Position numbers and translations under genes: made by a program. From Prinia subflava (lineage: Eukaryota > Chordata > Aves > Passeriformes > Cisticolidae), in assembly GCF_021018805.1 (NCBI RefSeq), contig NC_086257.1, positions 21,117,193-21,181,192 on the forward strand: a stretch of 64,000 nucleotides of DNA. The letters run 5' to 3'. Under the pieces are notes generated by a model. It saw nothing but the letters and a program-made list of their open reading frames with translations. It made no database searches and was not told where the DNA came from. Positions 13,901 to 26,586 of this stretch are shown piece by piece (positions within the stretch are counted from its first letter, which is position 1; each line of letters opens with the position of its first letter).

Positions 13901-15029
13901 AGAACAATTATCCTTTCCAGTATGAATAAGACTGTTCCTTCATCTAAGCATACTAATATTGGACTTGGTAAATACAGCCACTAAAAGCATTCTTTTTTAT
14001 TTTTTCAAGTCAAAGCACACTGCAAAAATGACTTAAAAAAAAACTCCAATCAGAACAATGAAAATCTACATCATAATGAGATTTCAGATAACCAAAAGGA
14101 CTTAGAATCTCACCAGGAAAGCAGAAATTATTCTTCCTCTTGAGGTTAGTCTAGCTCAAAACACAGCTTGGAAGGAGGAACAAATGATCCAGAGAACGAG
14201 AAGTAACAGAATGACCTTTTATATTGATTCAAGAAGGACAGCTTGCTTCTACAATTCTCATTACAATACTCTGCAGAAATTTCTCACGTGAGGAGAGAAC
14301 CAAATTGGGCAACAAAAAATATTGCCAGGGTAGATGTTCTCCAAAGAGACACCTTGACCCCAGATGACATTTTTGGGAACCTACCACCCACCAGCTTGAA
14401 CCTCCAGGCTGTATTGTGACACAAAGGCATTGCTGTGGTCTTATGATCACACTACCAACTTCTGATCAAACTTATTAGAGAGTAACTCCCAGAAAAAAAA
14501 ATAAAAAAGCAACCTTAATCTTGCCTTTGTTCAAAAACCCACTCAAAATTCACATCTGCTTCTTGTAATGAAGCACAGGGTAGTACACAGGCCTGCTGTA
14601 TAGCGAGGTAAGCAAAGACTAGTAGACATCACTGCTATTCTCCATTTCTTTTCTTACTTTCATTTTTTTTCTCACCTCAGCATTTTTAAAATCTAAAAAT
14701 CTCACCACAAATGCTACTAAGACGTCTGGACAAGAGTGAGCTCAAGTAAATCATGAGACTAACTTTCTGCAAAGCCCTCAAACATGCAGCACTTGTAGCC
14801 ACTGTTCCAGTTCCACTATTTTTACTTCAATGAACACACATGCAAACAAACACATTCAATTTAATGGTACACCTCAATCACTGTTTTTAATGTCTTTTCA
14901 GCATAAAGGCAGATTTCTACATCCCAGGAAATATTCTGTACTCTCTAGTGTTACAAAAAACCATTTTCCCCATCTTGAAAACATCTTGTTGATTCAGAAA
15001 TAGTTTATTTAAGCCAGCCCATTTCTGAC

Positions 15030-15140
15030 CTGCTGTGATCCATCGCCATTCACGATGTGAGGCATCATGGCCACCTCCCCGTTCAGCAAGGGCGGCAGCT
15101 CCAGCGGGATTTGGTCGGTCATCATCATTGTGACGTACAT
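15030..15140 (-). CDS. FNDC3B: FNDC3B coding part of exon 2, with start codon
   Basis: These 111 nt encode residues 1-37, starting MYVTMMMTDQIPLEL and ending ...IVNGDGSQQ, and join exon 3 in phase 0. The exon ends at the donor CAGCAG|GTCAGA. The start at 15140 is supported by family agreement and by an in-frame TGA directly before it (15143-15141), which rules out an N-terminal extension. The ATG context is weak (T at -3, T at +4). The methionines at codons 5-7 (ATGATGATG) each have A at -3 and could act as alternative starts. The protein here is short, hydrophobic and acidic, with no signal peptide, as expected for a tail-anchored protein. Conservation is strong: compared with human from memory, only a few positions near the end (IVNGDGSQQ) differ. 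Confidence 0.95.
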
Positions 15141-15144
15141 TCAT
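15032..15144 (-). other. Overlapping out-of-frame upstream ORF in FNDC3B exon 2
   Basis: An ATG four nucleotides before the FNDC3B start opens a second frame beginning MNVRHNDDD. In the spliced message it crosses into exon 3, continues as GLFGSS and stops at TAA, giving about 44 codons. In unspliced genomic DNA the same frame runs on into intron 2, which is an artefact. Its start context is weak (T at -3, A at +4). A translated product is not implied. The likely relevance is competition with or leaky scanning to the FNDC3B start. Confidence 0.5.
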
Positions 15145-15168
15145 GGAGAATTCTCCTCAACAGGCTTC
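15141..15168 (-). other. FNDC3B: FNDC3B exon 2, 5' untranslated part
   Basis: This 28-nt leader lies between the intron 1 acceptor and the FNDC3B start codon. The acceptor on the minus strand reads GTCTTCTCTTGCAG|GAAGCC. A good branch-point candidate (CTTAACTGATG) lies about 20-25 nt before the AG. The leader contains an out-of-frame ATG at 15144-15142 whose last bases overlap the TGA that precedes the true start, giving ATGAATG. Confidence 0.85.
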
Positions 15169-18100
15169 CTGCAAGAGAAGACATCAGTTAAGGACCTTGC
15201 AAAAACTCTGCTGTACTTGAGGAGGTCGTTCTGCCATTCAGGAACCTAAGCAGGAGCCCTGCTTTTATAAGAGGAGGCGTACGAGAGCTCAAGGCTCTGA
15301 ACGGAACTTTTAACTGTTAAATCAAGAGCATGGAAAGTCATGTTTCCTAGAATTTCAAAAACCAGCTAGCCAGATTTCCACTCTTTCCCACAGTTTTAAA
15401 CCTCAGCCCTCCTGCTGAAATAGGCAGGTTCTGAGATATTTAGAGTTTTGCTCTTAAATCACCATCGTGCCACAGCTCTTGCAACAACATCATCGGCGCA
15501 GTGAAGATGTTATAGCAATTTCACTCAATAGCCACACTTCAAACACCTTTATTTTCTTTCTAGGGCCCTGTAAACAGTGTGAACTGCCACTACAAAACAA
15601 AGACCAGACACCTGACTTCCACCTAATCCTGACCCAAAAGGATTACAGCTTCTGCTGGAGCAGGAGGGACAGCACATCCTCAATGTTCTGAACACCCATT
15701 CCAGGAAAGGCAACAGAAAATGATGACATCACATAAGGATTTGTGAAAAATCACACATCACTTCCAGCACACCCTCCCCCTTCCACAGCCAACTGATGTG
15801 ATACGTGAGCATCAGTAAAACCACGAGAAGCTGCCTTGTAAAAATAAGTCTTAATTCAGTGTTAAAGGTATCATCATGCTGGTTTATGGGGCAATAACAC
15901 AGCTCTAGTGAATAAAATGGATGATGTCATCACATATCTTATCTAGACATCTGCACAACACCACCTAAGCAAAGCAACCTCACATGTTCAGTGGTGAGCA
16001 GGCTCCTTAGTACCCCTCATGCCAGAGAATCCCAAAGTCACCCTGAATAATTTCATATACATCCCAAATTCAAGTTAGAAAAAAAAATATGACATGACTT
16101 GGGTGGCAGCACAGGTGATCAGCGAGCACAAGATGATCAGAGTACACCACAGTACAGAAAGGGGAATTTTTGGCAAAGAGTGTGAGACACAACTAGAGAC
16201 CCATAAACCAGGAGTTTAATTCAGCTGCTCCAGAGGGGATGAAGGACTGAGCCAGCCTCACCAGGGTTGGAGCATCCTGCTGCAGGGATGCTGCAAATCT
16301 TATATCCCCTCGGCCCCAAATGCTGCTAGACTTCAAATTACTTTTTGTTAGTTCAACAACTAAATTATGAGTTTAGTTGAAATACACTGTCTTCATTTGG
16401 GGGTGGAGGAAGAGGAGTGGGACAGTGAGACTTCACATTTGGGGAGTTCTGTTTGTTTAACAAGGAAGAAGAGAATATGTAAGGTTTTGAACCATTTCTT
16501 AACTGCTTGGGATTAAGAAAAGGACTAAAAGAGCCCAATAATGAACACCAGAGACCACATGAATGAACAGCTTTCAATGGAAACACACTGATTTAGTCAA
16601 CAGCCAGTTGTACCTCCAACTACTCTGGCTATACATGCATTTATTTATGCATCTATAGTTGGTGTGTGTGCAAATGTATATATTCACATTTAAAGTTTAT
16701 TTGTAAAGAACAAAATTTTCATAGAAACTATTTTAAACCCATATAAAACAAAATCCCAATCCCTAAACAAATGACACGTTCATTTAGTCTGAATCCAAAA
16801 GTTGAACTTTAAGCATCACCCTGATGCTATTTTCTCGAGGAAAAAAACCTCATACTGTAGCTTGAAGCAACATATTTTCCTAGCAATATTTCCATTCCAG
16901 GCACAACAACGGATATGTTGACATTTATTTGCTACGTGTCATTATTTAAAGTGTTGCAGCTACATTCCTTCTGCTTTATTAATGGTTTGTCACTACAGCC
17001 GTGTCTACACTTGCTTCACTTGAAAGGAGAAAAACAGGAAAAAATATGAAACCATAAATAAAAAGGGCTTCCTCTATTTGTCAGGTCTGGTATGACCCCA
17101 CCAGAGATGATACTAGCAGCAGTACTGGCTACAAGGCACAGCCATTGGCAGGAATTTTTGGCAGTGTTTCACAAAGATGTACTCCAGGCAGAGTTAAAAC
17201 ATCTACCATGAGACTGGCAGACTTCACTTCAAAGCCAAACCCTTTAGAAACAGGCCTCATGCACCTTTTGAGCTTATTTGTTCATCCATCCTACTTAAAA
17301 CAGGTTTATTAGCACACTCCCTCCTAAAGCCTGGTGTTCCTCCTCCCTCAGGGAATGCAAAGCTGATTAATACAAAAGAAAGTGAGGTCTGAACACAAAC
17401 AGTTTCTTTTTCCTGCAAACTGGGAACATCGATGGAAGAGAACACCAGACACGACTCAAAGAGCCAGGTCACATTCCAGGATATGAGAATTCTTCCTCAG
17501 CTAAAATATGAACTGCCAAATACTTACCCACAGCCTTTTTTTCAGGTAGTAACTCAAATTTGGGGTTTTGTCTAGAAAGCTGACTATATTTAAATTTTAA
17601 GAAGATATTTCCTGTACGTCTACATTCCCTAGGTTTGGCTGGGACAGGTCACAACAATGCCAACATGGAGTGAGAGGCTGCATCTCCCTGTCTAGCTTCC
17701 TCCAGGAATATGGAAATCACAGCTTTCCACTTTGCTGTAGAGCAAGGAAGAAATAACCATCCAAGTTTGAGGTCTCTGTCCCCAAACAAAACTTGCAAAT
17801 CTTTTGATGTCTGCACATTACTATTGCAAACTTGATTTTCAATTCAGTACTGTAGCCTTCTACTGATCCCTGAGATGACTCCATTTCCTTAAATTAATTC
17901 AATATGTGAATTAGTAATACATAAATTAGTTGCACATGGTACTAGAGAGAAAATTAAAACACACAGAAGAATAAAGCGTAACTATCTAAAACTCAGTGTC
18001 CATGTATGGTCAAATAACATGACCCAACAGGTTACGTCAGTTTTCCTGAAATTCCAAAAGCAGTGTGAACCACATCAAGATACCCAGTTCTACTTTTCCT

Positions 18101-21100
18101 AGAAGGTTTCACCCATGCTATTTATAGGGCTGGAAGCCAAGAACATTTTTCTTTCTGTGATTTTCTTCCTACCTTCTGTCTTTTACAAAGCCAAAGAACC
18201 TCGTCCAGCTATGGCAGACAAATGCAGAGAACCTGGCAGAAGCAAGAGGAGTTGTGAATATTGAGTCCTGTGACTGCTCTTTCCAAAGGCTTGATTTTTA
18301 TTTCCCTTCAGCAGACCATTAAAAGCTCCTGAACAAAGTGTTCTGCTTTTTTATCACAATCATCTGGAATTACAGAAGTTGTACTACAACAAGGACAGAG
18401 AGTTTTCAATACTAAGCAGAGCCACGTACCCAGGTTTATTTAATGTACAACTAAAATTCAGTGCTAAATGCACACTTTGCTCCTGCAGTGCATATGTAGG
18501 GGTAGTCTGCCTGAATAGAAGAGAATATACAGCAGAAAGAGTATGAAGCTACCCCACCTTCAATCCCAGCCTTGATTAAAGAAATTCTTGAAACGCACAC
18601 AGTATAAACTTAAAATGGAAGAACTTTCTCTTTCCACCCTGAAAAAAAAAATCCCCTTACCACTTCCCCATGACAAAGTGCACACACAGATGGTAAATGC
18701 ACAGGGTCACACAGTTTAACAGGCTCCCCTCCAGCACTACTTTAACACATGCCCCATAGGAACCCCTCTTTTACCATGTTGTACGGGCTGGGTGAGCTCC
18801 TCTTGCACTTCATACTTTAAAACCATGGGCAAAGCCAGTTCTGGTGTTACCAAAAGCCAAAGGCTGTTGATAACTGCCCTGCTGACCACTGGTCACAAGG
18901 CAACTGTTTCTCCCCCCAGCCACACATTTTCTCTGGCAGACCAGGTTCTGCAGTGAGGATGTTCAGAAATTGGCAGTTCTCTGACCCAGAAAGGAAAGGA
19001 TTTCTGATATCTGATCTGCATCCTCCAAACCACATCCTAACAGCAACCCAAAACCTGCAGCATCACCTGAACAGCTAATGTGAACACAGGAGGGTTCCCC
19101 ATCCACTGCACGGCACCAACCCTCAAACACTTGTGTTGTTATAGTCAAGATAAGAGGAAGGAGGAATTGCCTAAAAAAGCTTTGCCATGGTTAAAAAATA
19201 TGTATGGAAACATAGGTTCATGTCACAGGGAGTTCCACCTGGCACACTGAGAGGTCAAACCCATCTTTAGAAACACAGGCCCTGAAAACAGAGAAGACTC
19301 AAATATTTCTAGATGCAGGTCACTTTGGAAAGGATATACGGTAAAATACAAAGAGAATTTTAAAAAAAATCATTTAGTATTCACAGAAGCTATTACCTGC
19401 TGCATATCTTATTCTTCTTCCATAAAGAGAAATAGTCCTGTAATTATTTGTTATTTTTCAGGACATTATATGTGCAGTTGCAGAATTCTATCAAAGTCTG
19501 GCATGTCAAATCATGTTACTGCTAGTTATTATATAGCTGAAGAAATGGGTGGTTTTCCAGAGTAGTTTTGAATAATCTTTTGAATAAGAAAGAAAAGTAA
19601 GTAAGAAAAAAATTGCTACTATGTACAAGGAGAATATGTATCCATAGTCTTACTTGTACACACACATTCTCAGACATTAAGAGTTTAAAATGGGTCTCTA
19701 ATCCACTAGGAAGGCTCTGAACTACGAGTGCTCCTTCTGCACATTCCTGCTGATGCTGGAATTTACGTGCAAGAAATGAGAGAACTCACACACTGCCCCG
19801 TTTGCCTGCTGCATTTTGTACAACACACATGGAAACCCAGGATTAATTAAAATATACATAACACAATTATATTTTCACTGAAAAGCAGAGCGGTAAATAT
19901 AGCTGCTTTCAAGAGACTCCTGCCATGGCTTGCCACTCCAATTCAAAGAGGAGTGGTAATAATTGTTCATGTAGAAAAGCCTCTTGAGACATGAGCAGTA
20001 CCTGGAGGTATGTGCACAGATGGTTGGTCAAGGCACAAACAGTCTGGAATTTGTCTTGTCTGATGTGCCTTCATTAGTTTAGTTAAATCACATCCGTCTG
20101 AAGCGCCACTGAAACCTGAATATTTTTCTTTCTGTGATTCTTTCTCTGTTTAATTACAAACACGGTAGATTAATTTGGAAGCATCCAAACAGACGGGCTT
20201 CTTCATAACAATTTTGAAGAAATACAAGCAATTCTAAAAATCTGTTATGACAAAAGAAAGCAGATTAGAGGGAGTACATACACACAATCCACTGGCATTT
20301 TATGAAGAGGTAGTGAAATGCCTGCTGCTTGCTCTGTGTGCCATTTCACAGACACAAGGCCACAGTAGCTGGATCCTATCTCCAGCAAGCTGAAAAGCAT
20401 AAACATCCTCTCAAAACTTAACCACTGTAATTAATCAGTGGGTTTATTCCCCTCTAGCTTATTTTAAACAACAACACATTTCAATGTGCATGGTACATTC
20501 CATCTCTGAAGATGGAATTATCAGCACTATTCAGTTCTACGTAGGATCAAGGAAAGTTAACAGTGTTTTCTCCCCACACTGGTGTTAGATTCCCAAGGCA
20601 GCAATCCAGAGGGTAATGATATGAAGATTTTCAGCAGTTTGCATTTATTTAGACCCAAAATTTGACCTCAAATTTTCCAGGCTTGAAACTCCATTATCTT
20701 AAAGAACAACAAATTTGTGCTGTAACCAGCTGCACACCCCTCATAGGAAATGTTTGTCATTCAGGAACAGAAAAACTATTGAAAATTAGTTCCTAGCTCA
20801 ACCTTGAGAAGAAATGGAATAACCAAATAACTTCCAACATGTACCAGAAATGAGCATCAGGAATGGGGATATCAGGTCAAACTGCATCATGCTGGAGTGT
20901 CTTATTTCACAAGGCAAGCACAACTAATCAGCAGATAATAGCTCTGATGAAATATTGGAATAAAGCAACCTGGCACACAAATGAGTCTTTTACCAAAGAG
21001 AAAACTTTACTGCACTAGGGGTTTTTCCCCTTGGTTTTCCAGAGGGAAATCTTGTGAAAACTCATGTAGGAAAAGCGAACTTGCCCTCCTGCCACACCAC

Positions 21101-22007
21101 CCATGCCTGGGGTGTGCAATGCCTGAAGGCCATCATATTCATGTGCAAACCTAGTGGAACTAGATTTAAGGGAATAAAATACACCAGGGTGAAACAGACC
21201 TTCAAAATTAGGCTTATATTAGCTATGGCTGAGCAGAAAGCCACAGGCAGACAAGCTAATCCAATGGTTCTACAGCATTCTTGCTTCTGCAAATAGTATT
21301 AGAACAGCAAATTCATCTGCTGCTCAAAAATCAATTCCAAAAACACGCAAACACACCACAACTACAGCCTGCACTGCTGGCAGAAGAGCAAGCTGCAGAG
21401 ACAACTTGTGTACAACTCACCCTCATCATGTGAATTTTTCTGTGCTTTTTTTCTTCAATCTGAAAATTAAGTTAGTCATTTTTGCTATTTATATTCCTTT
21501 CCTTCTTTGTTCTCACACCTTTCTTTCCTCACCTTCCTCTGAAACGGATAAAGGGACTCACAAGGGATGTAGCTGCAAAAAATAAGGGTCGTTTTCAAGC
21601 ACACAATTCTCACACTATTTCACAGTAATTCTTCTAAGCAGCCATAGGCTGAGTTTAACTCTTCTTGCACAATAGGGGCCAATTACTTTTTTCTCCATGA
21701 TTTTTAGTGTTGTTGTTTTTGGCAAAACTTGGCTTTAAAATAGCAACTACTTCAAACTTTTTTCTCTTTTCAAGGGAAATTCTTTCACGCACTTCCAAAA
21801 ATACAAGCAGCAATTAACATTTCAAACTAATTTGTTACTGCTTGTCCACCCTCAGAGACATTTGAGTTAAGAGAGTTCTGGGTGCTGTTTAATTGCCAGA
21901 TGTATAACACACTCCCATCTGCACTCAGCATCTCTGTGCTTCTCTAGAAGACCACAAGTCACTTGAAACAGGATGGAGACAAAGCAAGAGTAGACTTAGA
22001 TTGTGTA

Positions 22008-22216
22008 ACTAGGAAGAAATTCTTCCCTGTGTGGTGCTGAGGCCCTGGCACAGGTTGCCCAGAGAAGCTGTGGCTGCCCCATCCCTGGAAGTGTCCAAGG
22101 CCAGGTTGGACAGGGCTTAGAGCAACCTGGGATAGTGGAAGGTGCCCTGCCCATGGCAGGGGATGGAATGAGAAGCTTTAAGGTTCCTTCCATCCAAACT
22201 ATTGTGATTCTCTGAT
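22008..22216 (+). mobile_element. CR1 LINE 3' tail
   Basis: This plus-oriented CR1 end shows AGGAAGAAATTCTTCCCTGT, GGTTGCCCAGAGAAGCTGTG, CCATCCCTGGAAGTGTCCAA and GGTGCCCTGCCCATGGCAGG, ending in TGTGATTCTCTGATGG. It is a short inactive copy in intron 1, antisense to FNDC3B. Confidence 0.92.
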
Positions 22217-24360
22217 GGTATCTGCCTCTCCACAGGTCAGCAGGAAAGCTCAGAGCTCTTCCAGCTGTGGTCCCCCATCTCCAGGGCAAGGAGAGGAGAG
22301 TGACAGTGGCCCAATAGCCCTCCTTCCACCAAGAGCACAAATTGGGCCCCTAGGTGCAGAGAGCAATTCTACAAAACAGAGACAATGCTGCACACTCTGT
22401 AACTAAATGATCACCCTTTTCAGGTTTTCTGCAATCTGCATTGCCTCTGACAAAATTCACACAGTCTAGCAAGATGTTCAGTAAGTTTAAACACAATTCA
22501 AATAACCTGCTATTTGCTTGAAGCAATTTGTGTGAGGAGGAACAACTCTCTTCAGTCCAGACCTACACCTGTCTAAACTGTGCCCTGATCCCGCAAACAT
22601 TTGCACTAGAGTACATTTTTATGCACTCTTAATACTTTTATTAAGTCCTGACCTCCCCCAGATGAGGGCTGAAAGCCCAAGAACGTGCCCAGGGACACGG
22701 GCAGAACCTCTATGCAAAGAGACGCTCTTGCACAAAGGTGGAAGTCAGATAAGCCACAGGTATGTTTCATCTATTTGCTTTCTTCCTCCATTTAATAGCC
22801 AAAGTATTAATCATGGTTACAGGTTGATAAGCACAGCATTTGTCGATAAATACCCTCCCCTTCAACTCTACTCTCTCAAATAATCTCACTGCAATAATAC
22901 CACAAAGACCTTGGTTATCTCTCTTGGAGTTCCTGTGCAATGGGGAATCTACTGGAATCAATGGGGTGGGGATTATTTTTTTTACCCCTAATTAAACTAC
23001 GAAGCAGGAAAAAAAAAAAAAAGGGCTATCTATCATATCAATCTGCAGCTCTTGAAAAGCCTGCATACCAAATCCCATTTCTACAAGGTCTCAGCACACC
23101 TTTGTGCAACACAAACTCGGCTGCTGTCGCCATTCCCCGCTAACCTGACTCCGGGCTGACGCTGCTGCGCTGACAAAGTGGCTCATTGTGTTATTGTGGG
23201 AAAGCTCTCCACAGAGATCTCCCATTCCACCCTGGGATTCAACACCACGCATTCACACGGGGCAGCCACAGCAAGGGAGCACCTCTGGATGGCTGCCGGA
23301 GAGGTTTCTCATGGAGGAGGGAAGTTGAGCCCGGTATTATCACCGTGCTCACAACATCCAAGTGTTCAAACCACAAAAGAAAACAAGAAAACCAACCCAA
23401 ACCCCACCACCCAAACCCCATCAGTCCATAACTTTTCAGCATCAGGAGAGAAAGTTAAAGTTTTATTACACCGTCCCTCACTTTCACAGAGCATTAAGTT
23501 TTTTATTTTTCAGGATTTCTTTACTTTTCTGAACTGCTTCATGAAAATGAAGACAGTATGCTACCTATGAAGGCTTCTCCTAATTGGAGATAGACAGGAA
23601 TTCACATTAAACAAAGATCTGAAGCTCACCAGCAAAAAATAAACCACACACACAAAGTCAAGTCATTGTTCCATTTTTCATTGAGTAATTTTGGTATCCA
23701 GGACCTTACAGGAAAGGAGCTTCTCCCATTCCAGGTATCTGATTTTTTATCTCCAATGACAATAAAACATCAATGAATGAAAAAAACCCAAATCTTTAAA
23801 TGCAGAGTACCAGGGCAGTTTGTTTCCTTTAGGGTGGGAAGACAAAGGGTCTCTACCTAGACAGAAAATGCTGTGCTGAATGTGCCACTTGCTGCAGCTA
23901 GAAAGCTCAGGTCACCAATTAAATGGTTTAAAAGGGAAAACCTTTGGTGTTCGCTACCTGTCTGAAGTGAGGCACAGTTTGTAATACAGACTGAAGGAGA
24001 AACAAAGTTCTTTTTCTACAGCAATGACAATCTGGTGGGGTCACCCAGCACTCAGGTGGTCTGTATCCAATTTAATTCTGAATCCTCATCCTTCTAAGCT
24101 CATTCCCATACTCTGCCAAATCATTCAGGCAATGGAAAGATGAAAATTATTCTCAATAAACTGGTCTTTGATAATAACAAATACAGTTAAGTACTGAACA
24201 GCTTGCCTTATGAATTGGGAAACCAACAGCACTTAAAATTACACCAAACCCAGAAGTGTTGGTTGAAAAGCAGGCTCAAGGCATAGTGCCAGCAGTACAG
24301 ATGCTCTTCCCACCCTGGGTGAAGTCAAAACACAGCAGCCCCACTCCTACCAGTTATAGG

Positions 24361-24387
24361 AGTTACTCATTAATAAAATGAGTAACT
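24361..24387. repeat. Perfect short inverted repeat
   Basis: AGTTACTCATT and AATGAGTAACT form an 11-bp stem around a 5-nt loop (AATAA) in intron 1. Confidence 0.75.
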
Positions 24388-24910
24388 TTGTTAATTAAAG
24401 TTTCCTAATATTTCACCTACTGACTTTTATACTACAGCTTTGAGGTATGAACAGTATTATTAAGGGGCTTCAAAGAAAGCTGTGGAAAGTCAAGGTATAT
24501 ATACACAAGCCAATAATAAGAGCCAGGATGAGCTAAATAAAGGAAAGTAAATTCCTGCAAACTGATGACTTTTTTAATGCAAAGTTTGTATTTAATCAAA
24601 AAGGGGACAGTCATGCTTCTGTACATTTCCCTATTGATACAAGCACACACAGCTCCAATGAAGCTAATTAAACCCTTGAAGCTCAAGTGAACTTTCCGCA
24701 TCCTTTAGATGACAAAATTCCAGTCAAGCAAAAAAGCTTAGACAAGCAGCAGAAAGCAAACCAACTTTCAAGTTTCATGTCACATGCACCTGAAGCTTCA
24801 TTTTCCCTTGTTACACTCAGATAAATTCATTTCCATAACCACTTACCAAATTTTGGCCGTGCAGGAGTCTAGAGTCTATTCAAATAGAGACAAGAAATCC
24901 ACAGAAAAGA

Positions 24911-25100
24911 AGAATCAGAATTGTTCAGGTTGGAAAAGACCTTTAAGACCACTGGGTTCAACTGTTAACCAAGCAGTGCCATTTCTACAAATAAACCATG
25001 TCCTTACATGCCATATTTACACATCTTTTCAGTACCTGCAGGGCTGGTGGCTCCATCACGTCCCTGGGCAGCCTGTTCCAAGTTGTTCTCTGTAGAAGTT
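24911..25100 (-). mobile_element. CR1 LINE 3' tail, older subfamily
   Basis: Read on the plus strand this is a reversed CR1 tail: AGAATCAGAATTGTTCAGGT, TTGGAAAAGACCTTTAAGAC, then AAACCATGTCC and CCCTGGGCAGCCTGTTCCAA. The AAACCATGTCC...CACGTCCCTGGGCAGCC layout differs from the three plus-strand copies and suggests a different CR1 subfamily. The right boundary is blurred by divergence. Confidence 0.8.
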
Positions 25101-26559
25101 GGTCTTACTAAGCATGAGAGGGGTTTTGTCATGAGACCAAAAAAGTTTGTGACTTACTAAGACAGATGCACTTTTATTATTGCTCTGTGAGATACCAGAG
25201 TTCATCCTTCCCTCTCCCTGCCTGCATAACAGCATCCCCAGGCCCATGGATAAACCACACCACACCAACTTCATCTGTTTCCCAGGCTGGCACAACCAGC
25301 CTGTTTGCCACTTAACAAGGGGTGGATCCATTGTACAAGCTCAGAGCAGATTAGCAGCAATAAACTCATCATTAACAAAGCAGAGCTTATCTTTGAGTCT
25401 TGTTACACAAAATCTTTTTGACCGTAATACTATTTAGCAATAGCCATCCACAGGATTTCAGCTTTCTGGGAAGAAATTAAAAAAAAAAAAAACAAACCTC
25501 TGTGTTCTCTGATAAATTTTTTATTTATAATTCTAGCTAGAATTCAAAGCTTAAAGTATTTCAGAAAGGCACAGAAAAAAATTAGTCTTGCATCCTAAAA
25601 TATATAAACCTGAACTTCAAGAAATGGGCTTGGTTAGCATAAGGAAGTGGGGAAAATTACCTTAACAGTAAGCAGTTTGGGGAGGCTGGGGGAAAGGTAC
25701 AAATATACAGTTCACCCACAGAATTTCAATAAACAGGTGAGAACAAAATATACTAGTACTTCAAATATAAGAAAACCCATCTCGTAACTCAAGTGGGAGA
25801 AAGCCAAGTGATAAAATGACTGAAACTACAAGAAAGGCTAATTCTCTGGAGGTTTTTTTTCCACAGTATCTTTCATAAATATAAAACATTTTACCACCAC
25901 ATGCCCTGACAGCCTGAAGCTTTTACTGGAAATTCATCTCGCTTTGGCTACTACAAGAAAAATTCATAGAAATCCTCATGGAGCAAGGAATGCTACACTG
26001 AGTTGAGGTGAAATACACAAATATAGTATATATGTATATAAATAAATTTGAAAAATTCAATGTGGCATGACAGCAGCTTTTCTTTGACAGTGGAGGCAGA
26101 AACATTAGAATATCAGCAAACGCAGGAGTTTGCCTGCAGGGTTCTGACCACATTAGCACAGGACTTGAGCAAGAAAAAAGCTTTCTCAGTCCAATTTAGC
26201 TGTGCTCAATTTTACCTGACACATGACCTGACCAGGTTTTACTCCCATGGGAGCTCTATCGGGGCACACTCAGTCGTGTGAATAAGCTGGAACACCCAGG
26301 TGTTATCACCGAAAGTACGGCACAATCTCAGTTCTTTAATATTTACATTCTGACCCAGTTCAGTCACATTTTGGCAGCACAGATACCCACCTGAACAATA
26401 CAGTACACAGTTAATCAGTGACAAACACCTACCCATTAACACCAGCTGTTCTCCCAGCTAAAGGCTTCACAAGTCCCAGAGACTCAAGCAGATTGCATTT
26501 GTTCCCCAGTTTCTAAGGGGAGAACACTCTGTCATCATTGGACATGTTAATATCTGGTT

Positions 26560-26586
26560 TAAAAAATAAGTTAAACTTATTTTTTA
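26560..26586. repeat. Perfect AT-rich palindrome
   Basis: Thirteen-base arms (TAAAAAATAAGTT and its exact complement) flank a single central A. It is perfectly symmetrical and AT-rich, and could extrude as a cruciform. Confidence 0.8.

Larger units (their letters stand above)
7300..15029 (-). other. FNDC3B intron 2, non-coding
   Basis: This 7,730-nt intron lies between a GTCAGA donor and a CTCTCCACAG acceptor. It contains one CR1 fragment (10716-10937), a 16-bp direct duplication near 8702-8733 and a T-tract at 11769-11782. The 130-codon plus-strand open frame at 12546-12938 has no recognisable family features and is not called. Confidence 0.85.

Noticed and set aside
14917..15144. 75-codon minus-strand open frame over exon 2 (MNVRHNDDD...)
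   Set aside because: It is the out-of-frame shadow of FNDC3B exon 2 reading into intron 2. The real coding frame is MYVTMMMTDQ. Only its overlapping upstream ATG is of interest and is reported separately.
15255..15300. TATA-like TTTTATAAGAGG with nearby CpGs just upstream of exon 2
   Set aside because: The motif is on the plus strand as written, no start or exon can be linked to it, and a single TATA-like word in AT-rich DNA carries little weight.
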